From assembly GCF_050624435.1 (NCBI RefSeq), contig NC_134538.1, positions 115,022,437-115,086,436 on the forward strand: a DNA stretch of 64,000 nucleotides. The letters are read 5' to 3'. This DNA is from Tenrec ecaudatus. Its lineage: Eukaryota; Chordata; Mammalia; Afrosoricida; Tenrecidae. The translations under genes were made by a program, and so were the position numbers. Under the pieces are notes generated by a model that saw nothing but the letters and a program-made list of their open reading frames with translations, made no database searches and was not told the DNA's origin. Shown here piece by piece: positions 48,042-58,961 of this stretch. Within the stretch, counting starts at the first letter, position 1; each line of letters opens with the position of its first letter.

Positions 48042-48124
48042 ATGGCCTGGAGGACTGAATCTGGCTTCCTCTGGCTTCATGAGGGAGAAGGAGAACCTAT
48101 CTGCACACCGATCAAAGGCTGACT

Positions 48125-48650
48125 GCTGTAAGTCAGAGGTCAGACATGCCTCCACCCTCAGCCTTCTTGTATCCTACTCTGCTAGTAACTGTTCAGTCCA
48201 TGGCATGCTGCTTTTCTGCTGGGTCCCATAATCTGTTGCAGTGGCCATACAGAACTAAAAAAAAAAAAAGCCCAACTTATGATTAGTGGTGCTTATAGTG
48301 AACTTAATAGGTAATATAAATCAGGATCATAAAATATTAAGAACGCAGTTTTTGTCCATAGCAGTGCCTCTCCCTAGTTAGCAACCAGATGTCTTCCTGT
48401 TGCACAGCTTCTCCACCACATCATGGTCTGGCTTCTGTCACCATAGACAAGGAAGCCCCCGTGCTGCTCTGCCCTTGGTCTCAGCACTGCTCTGTCTCAT
48501 GGTCTTCTTGCCCAGGCTTCTTGCACATCTGATAGGGATCTCAAATGTCCTCTTTTGATGACTCTTTTTCCTTGATGGTCTTGGGAATCTCTGCCCTGCT
48601 TCTGTGAAATCTCTCTGACAATCAGGAGAATGATAAGTCAACTATCCGAT
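48125..48650. repeat. unclassified dispersed repeat, copy 2
   Basis: Partner of 3095-3600: AGAGGTCAGACATGCC, ATGGCATGCTGCTTTTC, TATAAATCAGGATCATAAAA, then CTCTCC-rich sequence. Family not recognised. Confidence 0.35.
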
Positions 48651-48864
48651 TCCCTCTATTAGTGTTGCACACACCTTATTTGCATAGTCCCACCCCATAA
48701 TTTTCTGACTGTTACAGAGGCATAAAAAGAAGATACATATTAAAATATTTCCCTTTACCACAGCTTCCAAGGAGCACTGACACTGCCCTAGGGACAGCCT
48801 TGTTCATTACGGCACAGCATCTTAACATTCATCTCCCTGGAGCATCAGGTCCATCTGTTTGTAG

Positions 48865-49036
48865 CAGCGGTTCTCAACCTGGGGGTTAAACGACCCTTTC
48901 ACAGGGGTCGACCGATTCATCACAGTAGCAAAATTACAGTTATGATGTAGCAATGAAAATAACTTTATGGTTGGGTCACCAAAACATGAGGAATTGTATT
49001 AAAGGGTCTTGGTATTGGGAAGGCTGCGAACCATTG
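48865..49036 (+). mobile_element. SPIN MITE (172 bp)
   Basis: CAGCGGTTCTCAACCTGGGG to GCTGCGAACCATTG, with CATCACAGTAGCAAAATTAC and AGTTATGATGTAGCAATGA in the middle. Target duplications are GTTTGTAG (48857-48864) and GTTTATAG (49037-49044), 7 of 8 identical. Non-coding, mobilised in trans. Confidence 0.93.
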
Positions 49037-49344
49037 GTTTATAGTATTGATTAGCCTATGCTACTAATTTTAAAACCCAGTTGAGAGAAGGAGACTGTAC
49101 AAGTGCAGGCTAACTACATATCACAATACCTGGATTACTCACTTGTACAGAATAAATCATTACATGACTGGATGCTATTTGCACAAACAATGTGTGTTGG
49201 TGGTTACATACAATAATATTCACTGATATTGTCGGACACACATTGGCCAAAATAATGCACATCCTAATAAAGTAAGGCGGGCATTAAAGTAGTGACTAAG
49301 TATTAGTCTGCCTGCCAACAGTTCAATACTCTTGGAACTTGCCC

Positions 49345-49520
49345 TCAGGAAGGAAACACAGACAATAAGGGTGCTACAGCAAAGTGTGGTGAAGAAATTA
49401 GATGGTGCCTAGCTATCCGAATAGAATCTGGGGTTAAAGGCTTGTTTCCAAACAAGTAGCCATCTACATGAGACATCAACTACACCCACATGGAAGAAGC
49501 ACACTAACATCCATGATCCA
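49345..49520 (+). mobile_element. L1 3'UTR fragment
   Basis: GTGGTGAAGAAATTAGATGG, CTAGCTATCCGAATAGAATC and CACATGGAAGAAGCACACTA match the L1 3'UTR block seen at 43395-43530. Confidence 0.75.
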
Positions 49521-51863
49521 AGGATTGTCTGAAGGAAGGGATAGTACAAGAACTTCAATTGTGAGATTCTAGTGTGCAGAAGGATGGCAGTGGCAGCCCA
49601 AAATACAACTGCAGGATTTATCCAGGGGATAGCTTCTGGTGATTTCCCAGTAAGCTGGTGATTAGACAGTGAGTATTGGAAAGATAACTATAGATTAGAA
49701 TGATATATCTAATTTGAACATTTAAATCTTGTCACCTGATCTCCCTTCTAATTCACTTTGGGCTTGATCTTGTTTTTAATACTTTCTGGAAGTTTTTAAA
49801 AAATATATATGAGGGGGTACTCCCCAAAACCGCCCTGTGATCTTCCTTCTTTGGCATCATTGTGAGTGGCTATGTGTCACAAGAGGATATACGGACTAGT
49901 ATCAGACATATGGGATAATGTCAGACTCATGGACTTGATCTGGAATGGGCTCTCTCACACACATATGAGTGTCTCTAGTCCACCAGTGTGACACAAGTGA
50001 GGGCTTCTTCTCGAAGACATTCAGCCCCTCATGGTTTCTTTCTGAGACTATATGACCTGCTCTCCAAAGTTTACAGCCAATTCTGGAAACTAGTTTATTT
50101 TTAACTCCGTATTTGAAGTTCACTGTACTATACAGATAATTAAATTTAAATTGTAGTAAGCTTTTTAATGTTCTTTGTATTTTTTCTGGCTCAATTCAAT
50201 TTTATCTGACTTGTGTCCCTGTTCTTCTCATTTATCTACACAGAAATTTACACAGAATTCCTATTACACCAGGGAAGTCACTTACGCAAACACACATGAC
50301 ATGTACATGCCAGTAAGCATGCCTACTTTCTGTTTGAATGTCTTTATGATTTACCGCTTGTGACACATGCCCCATTCAAACCTTCTCGACCAAATGTTTT
50401 CATTTGGTCTCTCAAGACCCACGTTTTACTCCATCTGTGAACAATACAAAGTAATCAATCTACATAATATTTTAAAATTAGCTGTATATTGATTTTAGTC
50501 ATTCTGTAGGGATGTATACTTTTATACACCAAAGACAAAGCCTGTAAGTATAAGTTCTCAATCATTGTCAATCACATGCACTGAATACAGGCGGAGCAGT
50601 CGCTTTCTCAGGGACAATTTCTAAAAGGTAACTACTGAAAAATACAGAACAAAAACAAAAATTTAATATTTGCATTGGAAACTTGGTTGGTATTCAACTT
50701 CTAAAAACAAATTTGGAAAAAAATAATATAAAGCAGATACTCAGTTAATGGGAGCAAGCTGGAAAATGCCAGTGCCAAACTATATTGAAGAGTAATCAAG
50801 TCCTGCAAATTGAGCATAAGTCTGAAGCATGATCAGGTTAACAAAAAAGAAAAAGACCAGTGTTATTTTGACTGAATTGAAAACAGAGTGTGGGGAAATT
50901 TGTATTTTACTCTGGGAGAACAGGATGACTTTATCCCCCCAATTAAGTCAATTGAGTGCAGAATCCTTAGCTGATGTTTCAGATCTTTACTGACACCTTT
51001 TGTCTCCAGTGAGCTTATCTACCCTCTATTCCAGTCCAGACCAGTTCTGGATTCTACTATATGGTAACTCACCTGAAATGCTGGGTCCATAGAGTAATAT
51101 CTTTCCTTACATTATATCTAAGATTTTTGGATTTGGAGCTACATTCAATGATAGAATTAAGTAAAGAATAATGTTAATGATTTATGATGCTCAGTCCATC
51201 TGCAATAGGCATAACATTTCCTAGTATATGTCAAATAATATGGAACACAGCAGGGCTATAAGAAACACCTAATCCCTAGTTATGTGGAGTTCACCATGAA
51301 AAAGGGAAAGCAATCATATATGCACAAATGGAATAAATGCTATAGAATAGCAGGATGTTGTTTATTTTTCAGAATCCAATAGAGTTATCTAATCTAGAGC
51401 TTGGGATACTGTGCCTTTGTATGTGGGTTTAGACGGCATTTAAAACAGAAATGCGAATTACTGAACAATCAAAAGAATGAAGGTGAGGGAGCGGTAGGGA
51501 TGATGGAGTGGAACTAACATTTGTAGATTTCCTCTCATCTCCAAGTGACTTTCCTCCACCTCAAAGCAGACACATGGAGAGGTGCACACTTGGAGGAGTC
51601 CGCACTTTTGTCCTTTTGCAGAGGAGACAAGGAGAGAAAGAAAATGTTGTTTAAGGCTGGAGACAAAGAAAAGCTCATGAGTTCCCTTAAGGATTTTAGA
51701 GTTGACCCTAAAGCTCTACCTTCCCGTCTGTTATAAAAGATGAGTTATCTCTGCACTCCTCTAAGGGAATTACTTTAGCCTACCAAATGCTTTATCCTGC
51801 AATGACATATGCATTTTGCTGAATCAACGATTTTTTTATCTGTTGAATAACTCCCATAAGACA
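49521..51863. other. unassigned sequence, mostly unique
   Basis: AT-rich unique sequence with no gene or repeat I can name. GAGGGGGTACTCCCCAAAAC at 49810 hints at a mariner end, but no partner end was found. Confidence 0.4.
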
Positions 51864-52037
51864 AAAAGCCCAAACTCATTGCCATGGTTTACATTCTAAT
51901 TCATGACAAGGATAGAGTCGAACTGGTTTCCAAAGCAGACCGTCAGATCGTTTTCCTGCAGAGTGGCTGCGTGTGGCTTCAAACAAGCTTTGCAGTGAGT
52001 AGGTGGCATTTAGCCACTTAGCCATGATGCTTCCCTC
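51864..52037 (-). mobile_element. AfroSINE
   Basis: AAAGCCCAAACTCATTGCCA tail, AGTCGAACTGGTTTCCAAAG body, GCCACTTAGCCATGATGCTT head (all antisense). Confidence 0.75.
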
Positions 52038-52444
52038 CATACAAAGCTAACTACCCTGAGCTATATCGCATATTTAAAACCCTATTTTTAAAAGCCCATT
52101 TTGTCTTCTCCATGCCTTTGTTCCCCTTCACAGAAAATCTCATTCTGTCTGCACTCTTTGGTTATATTTTCTCATTTCAAAATAAATAATATCATGATTT
52201 CATACCCATACTAAACCCAGCATGTCAAAATAATCAGTGAATCTATCACGCATCCCATAGTTTATCCAATAGCATTTAATCTTTTGCATTTCACTCGTTA
52301 AGTGTCTTGATCAGAAGTTATCCCTATTTAACTGTATCTCTGACCTTGTTGAATATATACCAAGGTCAACATTACTAATCTGATAGTGAGAAGTGGTGGG
52401 ACTGACAGAGCAGCAAACCTTTATTTAAATAATTTTAAGTATTA
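52038..52444. other. unassigned non-coding sequence
   Basis: No gene or repeat recognised. Confidence 0.4.
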
Positions 52445-52925
52445 CTTTTCTTCTATTGTAGTTTCAGTGAATGTTTAGCAAAAGAAACTTAAGTTTTGTG
52501 TTCAACAATTTATACAAATGTTGCCATATGACATGGATTGAAATACCCTGAATAGTGGCATCTTTCCCTTCCTTCCTGGGTCCCTTCCCATTTCTATGTG
52601 TCTTTCTTTGCTACCCCTCCGGGGTGCTCGTTGTGGTTGAAGGTAGATACTGGCCTTTGGATTTCGCATGGTTGACTGAGGACAAGGTCCTCCTGGGTGT
52701 GATTCATTTTCAGGCCTGTCTAAGGCGTGGATGGAAGTTGATCTCTGGTGTGGGTTCAGTCCCACGCTTGACCGGTAAGGGCCACCGTTTCAGGGGTTCC
52801 ACTAGTTCTCTATTAGACCAGTAAATCTAGTCATTTTTTGTTTCTGAATTTTGTCTTATATGTTTTCCCTCCCTCTCATTCTAGGACTTCTTTTGATGAT
52901 GATCCTGATCCGAGAAGTTAGTAGT
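52445..52925 (-). mobile_element. older afrotherian L1 3'UTR
   Basis: TATTGTAGTTTCAGTGAATG, TTCAACAATTTATACAAATG, GCCACCGTTTCAGGGGTTCC and TCTATTAGACCAGTAAATCT match the antisense of older L1 3'UTRs in this clade. Short frames on both strands are chance. Confidence 0.65.
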
Positions 52926-53009
52926 GATTATTATTATTATTTTTTTTTTTTTTGGTCTCTGGATACTGGAGATGGTGGACTGGAGATTGTGGTCCAAAGG
53001 AGTCTTTTC

Positions 53010-53190
53010 TGGGGTACACATTGGTCTGCCAACCTCAAGATCAGCAGTTAAAAACCCACAGCTTCTACAATGGAGAAAGTTGAGGCTTTCTAGTCCCATA
53101 AAAAATAATAGTCTGAAACTCACAGGGGTAATTCTGCTCTGTCCGATGAGGTTGCTAAGAGTCAGTATTGACTCATTGGCAATCAGTGAG
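53010..53190 (+). mobile_element. AfroSINE
   Basis: CTCAAGATCAGCAGTTAAAA, GAGAAAGTTGAGGCTTTCTA, CTCACAGGGGTAATTCTGCT and tail GACTCATTGGCAATCAGTG. Confidence 0.85.
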
Positions 53191-53464
53191 CCTTTACTCC
53201 AAACAGGGAGAGGCCAATAGCTGCATTGTAGGGGGTCACGCACCAGCTTCTAAGCCCCCCTTCTCTACTCCCCAGAGTAGCACGTAGAGCATCGTTTCTG
53301 TGTTATGTCAATTGACCGTCCTGTCCCCCGTGACTGATTGTAAGTCTCCTAGGCAAGCGAGCCATTCTCTCAAGCACTTGGGTATGGCTAACAGCTTTCA
53401 GAACGTTGTTCCCTGTGTGTGCTGCAAAGCCTTAAATACATAATCATAAAAATGAAATACATCA

Positions 53465-53550
53465 TTCACAGAGCTGTTAGTGGGTTTGAATTGCTGGCTT
53501 TGTGGTTAATAGCTCAGTGTACAAACCACTACCCTATCAGGGCTGAGGGT
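53465..53550 (-). mobile_element. AfroSINE head fragment
   Basis: GCTGTTAGTGGGTTTGAATT, GTACAAACCACTACCCTATC: the antisense tRNA-like head only. Confidence 0.65.
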
Positions 53551-53599
53551 ATAATTGTCGCGCAAACAAACATGTAAATCCTTCTGAGTGTACTCATTT

Positions 53600-54190
53600 G
53601 CCTTCTACATGTGCTCAGCCTACAAGTGTCTGTCTCTCTATGCATCCACTGATAGATGTTGTTTCCTATTCCTATTATTGTAGAAGTGCGTGTATTCGTA
53701 TTTACCTTTGCTGTCTTTTACTCATGTGCACCTTCCAGTGGTTTCCTTTGCCATTGCTCATGTTGGACTAATGTTCCTCTATTTTATATTGCCTTTCTCT
53801 TTACCTCCATCATGCATGTCTATTCTCGAGTGAATTTACTCTCTTCCACTCCCATCCTTTGTAACTGTCAAAGAAAATTTCTTTCTCTGTGTTTACCTTT
53901 TCTTGAATTATTATAATTGTAGTCAATTAAAATATTTATGCATCTGTGATTGACTTATTTCATTCACTCAGCAAACTGTCCTCCAGGCTCACCCGTGCTC
54001 TGCGATGTTTACCGAGCCTGTGTTAAGATTACAAAGTAAGCCACCGTGTAGATACATGGCCCACACTTGGATTATCCAAAGCATATGACATCCAATTGTG
54101 GACCCTTCATTGCTTTTTCATCCTTTTGGTACTGTGAATATGAATGTGCACATATCTGTCTGTGTCGTGGATCTTACTTTAAAATATTTC
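53600..54190 (-). mobile_element. older L1 ORF2 end and 3'UTR fragment
   Basis: ATCTGTGATTGACTTATTTC, AGCAAACTGTCCTCCAGGCT, and TACTGTGAATATGAATGTGC followed by ACATATCTGTC are the familiar antisense end of mammalian L1 ORF2 and its 3'UTR start. Probably belongs with 52445-52925, separated by AfroSINE insertions. Confidence 0.7.
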
Positions 54191-54924
54191 TTTCTTAACC
54201 TTCAGTTCCTGTACCTTTTATATTCTAGATAAGTAAAACTCTCTAGAGTTTTCAGCAGGTTTTTAACCACCTACCTTTGACACTTTTCATGGATGTTTCA
54301 GGTAGGAATGCACACTCTCTTGTCTTAGTGACTCAATTAGACTGAGGTAAAATATCATATTTTAATATCTTATTTCTCATACAAATGAGTCATATCTTAC
54401 CATGTAGAGCAGAAAGCCAACCCTTTAGGCCTCTCAGTTCTCAAGGTTTAAGAGACTATTCTCTCTGCAATGTCTCAGCAGTTACTAGGTGGTAAGTAGT
54501 TAAGAAAGTGCCAATATGTACTACATTGCATGGGGAGGTGGTTGTTTTTTTCTTAATAGGAGAATTTCAGATACACAGGGGCATCCTGTCCTCCTCCATG
54601 CTTCTTCACTCAGGTGAGTAGAAACATACCGTAGATCAAGGAGGAAAATACCATAAGTCTGTTCTGATAATGTGGGGTGGGAGTATGACTAATAGAGTAA
54701 TGAAAAGCAAAATCATTGAGAATGTGTATGATGTAGTTCACATTATACGTTTATATTATTTATAATTAATTAGTAATATCAGGGCTTAAATGACCTACTT
54801 TGCTTTATAGCATAAGATGCGTTGACTCTGATAGATCTTTACAATGTTGTTTTTATAGAATGTTCTTCCTATTAGATAAAACTTTCTCCCTTCATTCCTG
54901 GCATTTAGTAATGTGGATATCACT
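54191..54924. other. unassigned non-coding sequence
   Basis: No gene or repeat recognised. Confidence 0.4.
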
Positions 54925-55110
54925 CATTCACTTGCTGACGTGGAGTCAATTCTGACTCATTCTGACCACAGGACAGGGCAAAACTGTCCCTAAGATTGTG
55001 ACGCAGTACAGAATAGAAACTGGCATCTTTCTCCCATGGGGCGTTGGTGATTTCAAACTGCTGACCTTGCAGCTAGCAATACATAGCACACGATGCCACC
55101 AGAATGCCTT
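54925..55110 (-). mobile_element. AfroSINE
   Basis: CTGACGTGGAGTCAATTCTG tail, GACAGGGCAAAACTGTCCCT body, CACGATGCCACCAGAATGCC head (antisense). Confidence 0.85.
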
Positions 55111-55747
55111 CAAGATGCATATGGAACACTTACAATTGAAATGCTGCTGTTGTCTAATAACACAAACAAAATTACAAATATGACACTTCTCGTAAATATT
55201 CCTTTGCTTCAGGAGTACATTATAAAGTAACATCACCTATTGACAAATATAATTGATACATAAGATATCACATCTTTAAGAACTCAAAAACAATGCACAG
55301 AGGCATAAAGGGTACATGTGCCACATTCCAATTACTCACTCTCTTGAGGTAGCACGAGAATCAGCTTCTGAAGTGGTGCCAGAAAAATGAGACATCTTCT
55401 CATCTTTTAAGAATAGAATACACAGTGGAAAGTACAAGAGTTTGGGATTTTTTTAGATGAACCCTAACTTTATGTATTTGTCTTTATTTTTGGCAAACTT
55501 CAATCCTGGTTTAAAGATTTAAAAAGTTAAAAAGGCCTATTAAAACTCTCCTTGAACTTCAAAGAGCTCTTAAAGTGAACATTTTCACAATTTAAAAACA
55601 AGTGAACGAAGCCATGTGGGCTGCACTTCGTTTAGAATACGTGCATTTGGAAACTTAGGAAAAAAATCCATTTTACATGTTCATGAGACAACATTCATGG
55701 TCCAAGCAAAAAAAAAAAAAAAGGAAAGCTACTAGAAAAGAGAAATG
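55111..55747. other. unassigned non-coding sequence
   Basis: AT-rich; a poly-A run at 55706-55721. No gene seen. Confidence 0.4.
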
Positions 55748-55922
55748 AAGCCCCGGCGGCATAGTGCAGTGCTCTGGGCTGACTGCAAGGCTGATAGCGA
55801 TCCAACTCACCGGCTGCTCTGAAGAAGAACAACGTGGCAGCCACGGAGACTCTGGGGAGCAGTGCTTTCCATTCCATCTGATCGCCATGAGTCTGAGTGA
55901 ACTGGATTGCTGTGAATTTTTG
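55748..55922 (+). mobile_element. AfroSINE
   Basis: AAGCCCCGGCGGCATAGTGC head, CAACTCACCGGCTGCTCTGA, tail GTGAACTGGATTGCTGTGAA. It keeps a fairly CpG-rich head, so it is perhaps a younger copy. Confidence 0.8.
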
Positions 55923-56307
55923 TCAGAGAAGATAAAGGATCACTTACATTCCCACAATACGAATCATGCTTATCATCAAAATCCATTTAGTAATTTCATG
56001 ATTGCACATGTATCATAAAATGCTATAAGTCAGAGATATGCCATGTTTCTAGGTGTTTTCAGTATTTCACAGATATGGTGAGCAGAATGTGTCCATTACT
56101 CCAAAAATGAGCAGATAATTAGGTATTTACAGTACACACAAACATTGGGGGGAGTCTTTCTGTCCCCATCAAATGTTAGATGGCAAGTATGACACACCTG
56201 CCCAAACAGGAATGTATTGCTAGTCAATGTGACCGCTCATGGAACCATAAACAAAAGAGCAGAGTGAGGCTTTCACAGGTGAGATAAAGATATTTGTTGA
56301 AAGCTAT

Positions 56308-56786
56308 TGTGTTAATCTGGGTAGACCAGGGAAACAAATCTGAGAGAAGCTCATGTGTGTAAAGAAAGAACTTTAAATAAAAGAGCAATTGTATATTGAG
56401 AAAACAGCCCAGCCAAGTCCAGACCCAGTCTAATTAGCCCATGTGTCTGATACCAATCTATAAATTCCTCTTCAGACTCATGAACCACGTGCAATGATAC
56501 CGAATGCAGGAAGATCACAGGCCAATGGGTGGAAAGTATGGCGGATCCAGTAGCGGTGGAAGCATCTCAGCACTGGCAGGGGTCTCCACATGGCTCCTTC
56601 AGCTCCAGAGCTCTACCACAGCTCCATGTGGCTTGTCACCAGGAAGATGAAGCAGAGAGTGAGTGTCTGCCCTCTAGTGAGCTATTACCTCCGTTGAGCC
56701 TCCAAATGCGGTCATCAAGCTATAACCTCATTGACAGGCTAGACTTCACCCCTCCTCAAGTTACAGGAGAGTATGTAACTACCACA
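56308..56786 (+). mobile_element. solo LTR with 5-bp target duplication
   Basis: 479 bp from TGTGTTAATCTGGGTAGAC to ATGTAACTACCACA, flanked by perfect GCTAT repeats (56303-56307 and 56787-56791). TG...CA ends plus a 5-bp duplication define a retroviral LTR; 5 bp is typical of ERV-L/MaLR-type (class III) elements. No internal region is present, so it is a solo LTR, the usual product of recombination between two LTRs. The family is shared with 15762 and 61519. The 168-codon frame starting at 56529 runs out of the LTR and is not a gene. Confidence 0.88.
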
Positions 56787-57353
56787 GCTATGAAGAGAAA
56801 AGGAAATTTCTCTTTACAAATAGAACAGAATTTTTCAGTAGTTGAGAGATTCTGGAGGCTAAGTGGATTCCAGTCTCAGTTACTCCGTTTGTTTGCAATG
56901 CAACTTTTAAGACATACTCTCTATTTCTCTGTCTCATTTCCCTCTTCTGTAAAAATAGAAATAATAATTGTCCCTGTTATTGGAAACTGTTATGAGAGTC
57001 AAGGAATGTTAATCATCCCAGTACCTGGCACATAAAAACACATTGAATTAAGGTTAGCCACACAGTAGCTTACATACTACGTGGCATTCATCATATTACC
57101 TATGCGTGATTATCCCTTTAATATGCTTTTTTTTAGTTCAAGTTGTTCCTTATTTAAAATATTATCAAATTGGCTTAGCTAAAACAAAAGAGGCACGGGA
57201 GGGAAAGAAAAGGCAAGTAGGTAAATTGAAAGAATAATTTAGAATGAAATAGCTCATGAAAGAATATTTATGAAAGAAAGTTTATATAAAATCAGATCCA
57301 TGGAAATTGGAATAACCATTAAATGTATGCTTCTATGGTTTCAGTATCTAGTG

Positions 57354-57889
57354 CAGTGGTTCACTACCTTCCTAATGCCGGGACCCTTTCATACAGTTCC
57401 TCATGTGGTGGTGACCTCCAACCACAAAATTATTTTCCATGCTACTTCATAACTGTAATTTTGCTACTCCTATGAATCATTATGCAGGGAGTATTTTCAT
57501 TGTTACAAATAGAACATAATTAAAGCATCGATATTAATCACAAAACCAGTATGTAGTTATATATTGTGAAATTTTTGTTTCTAATTACAAATAAATGAAA
57601 TTTTGTCTTGAAGCACGGTGAAGCATGGGTAACAGTCTTAACAGAACAATAGTATACTGCGTTGCTACATTTTGTGAGAGTATGGTTAACAAGCCAACGT
57701 CAGTGCGAAGGGGAAGACAGTTTCTTTCTCACCAGATAAGCACATATCCCACCTGGAGATGGATGGAGGAGCGGTGTCTCAGTTCCTAAGATGATCAGAA
57801 ATAAGGGTTTTCTGATGGTTTCAGGCGACCCAGAAGAAAGGGTCATTCGTCCCTCAAAAGGGTGGCGACACACAGGTTGAGAACCGCCA
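57354..57889 (-). mobile_element. SPIN transposon, 536-bp internally deleted copy
   Basis: Ends CAGTGGTTCACTACCTTCCT (right terminus, reversed) and GGTTGAGAACCGCC (left terminus, reversed). Its 57480-57710 interior matches the post-transposase region of the copy at 17525 (CATGGGTAACAGTCTTAA, GTATGTAGTTATATATTGTG). Its left part shares ACTGAGACACCGCTCCTCCA with it. Transposase codons are gone. The left flank ATCTAGTG fits the SPIN target preference; the right flank is degraded. It abuts or splits an AfroSINE head. Confidence 0.88.
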
Positions 57890-58052
57890 AATACATTGGC
57901 TTGCTAACTCCAAGATCAGCAATTCAAAACACCAGCTGCTTGGGAGAGAGTTCCAGTCTCTGAAAACCCAGAGGCAGTTCTTAAAGAATCGCTTAGAGAA
58001 TGCCCTCAGAGAATCGCTATGAGAAAGAATCTAGTCCACGTCAGTGAGGTTG
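57890..58052 (+). mobile_element. AfroSINE, head interrupted by SPIN
   Basis: ACATTGGCTTGCTAACTCCA, AAGATCAGCAATTCAAAACA, tail ATCTAGTCCACGTCAGTGAG. The missing head lies where the SPIN copy ends. Confidence 0.75.
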
Positions 58053-58627
58053 TTTTCTTAAAATCTGGGGGATATAAATAGTTGTATCAACTTTAGAACT
58101 GTTATAAACAATACAATTTGTTAAGTGGAACAGGAAACTATTATATAGAAATCAAGTGATTTTTAGCTAAATATTTATTTATTCATTTGAATCTCCACAC
58201 ATCACCTATATAATCTCTTACATTTCATATTGGAAAACATACACAAGTTTCATTTCCAAGCCAAAGGGATGGGTGATCTGAACAAGGACAATGAAGGCAG
58301 ATTAGGTTAGCAGATAAGGAAATACATATTGAATGCCTTAATAATTGAAACAATCACAAAAGTCTATGAATAGAGGGAAAAATAGATGACATAAGAAAGT
58401 CTAAAAAAGAAAAGAAAGTCTAGAAATAGACTTAAGTACATGTATTTATTCAACATAGCATAATGATGATATCTCTATGAATAAATGATATTAGGAAACA
58501 AAATAGCCACTTGTATATATTTTTTAAATAACTAGAGTCCCAAACACCTGAAGCTAAATTCAAAATTAATAAGATATTTATCTTTAAAACTACAAAATCT
58601 CTATAACAAGAAGCTCTTTCTAGCTAG
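58053..58627. other. unassigned non-coding sequence
   Basis: AT-rich, no recognised element. Confidence 0.4.
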
Positions 58628-58820
58628 GAGAAGCTCTGGTAGTGCTGTGGATTAAGCATTAGGCAACTAACCAACCACAAGTGGTTTGATCCACCAGACC
58701 TTCTTCAGGAGAGAAATGAATCTCTCTGCTCAGGTGCACAGTTTCAGACTTCCCACACTGGGCTTCTCTGAGCGACCTAGGAATGTGAGTTGACCCGATG
58801 GCAATGGGGTTGGCTTTGGT
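58628..58820 (+). mobile_element. AfroSINE
   Basis: GGAGAAGCTCTGGTAGTGCT head, GTGGTTTGATCCACCAGACC, GAGAGAAATGAATCTCTCTG, tail GTTGACCCGATGGCAATGGG. Confidence 0.88.
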
Positions 58821-58874
58821 TCTCACTATGAGTAAAAATTAAAAATTCCATGAACAAAAGATTCATTAGCTATG

Positions 58875-58955
58875 CATCATGTCATTGAGTAGATCCCAAC
58901 TCTTGGAGATCCCATGCATTTCAGAGTAGAATTAAGCGCCACAAAGTTTTCAATA
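58875..58955 (-). mobile_element. AfroSINE fragment
   Basis: CATTGAGTAGATCCCAACTC and CATTTCAGAGTAGAATTAAG match the antisense tail and body. Confidence 0.55.
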
Positions 58956-58961
58956 AAAGCG

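Noticed and set aside
49810..49830. GGGGGTACTCCCCAAAAC, another mariner-like end
   Set aside because: Only one end visible; palindromic short match could be chance.
56529..57035. 168-codon open frame, plus strand
   Set aside because: Starts inside the solo LTR and runs into unrelated flank; no retroviral motif.
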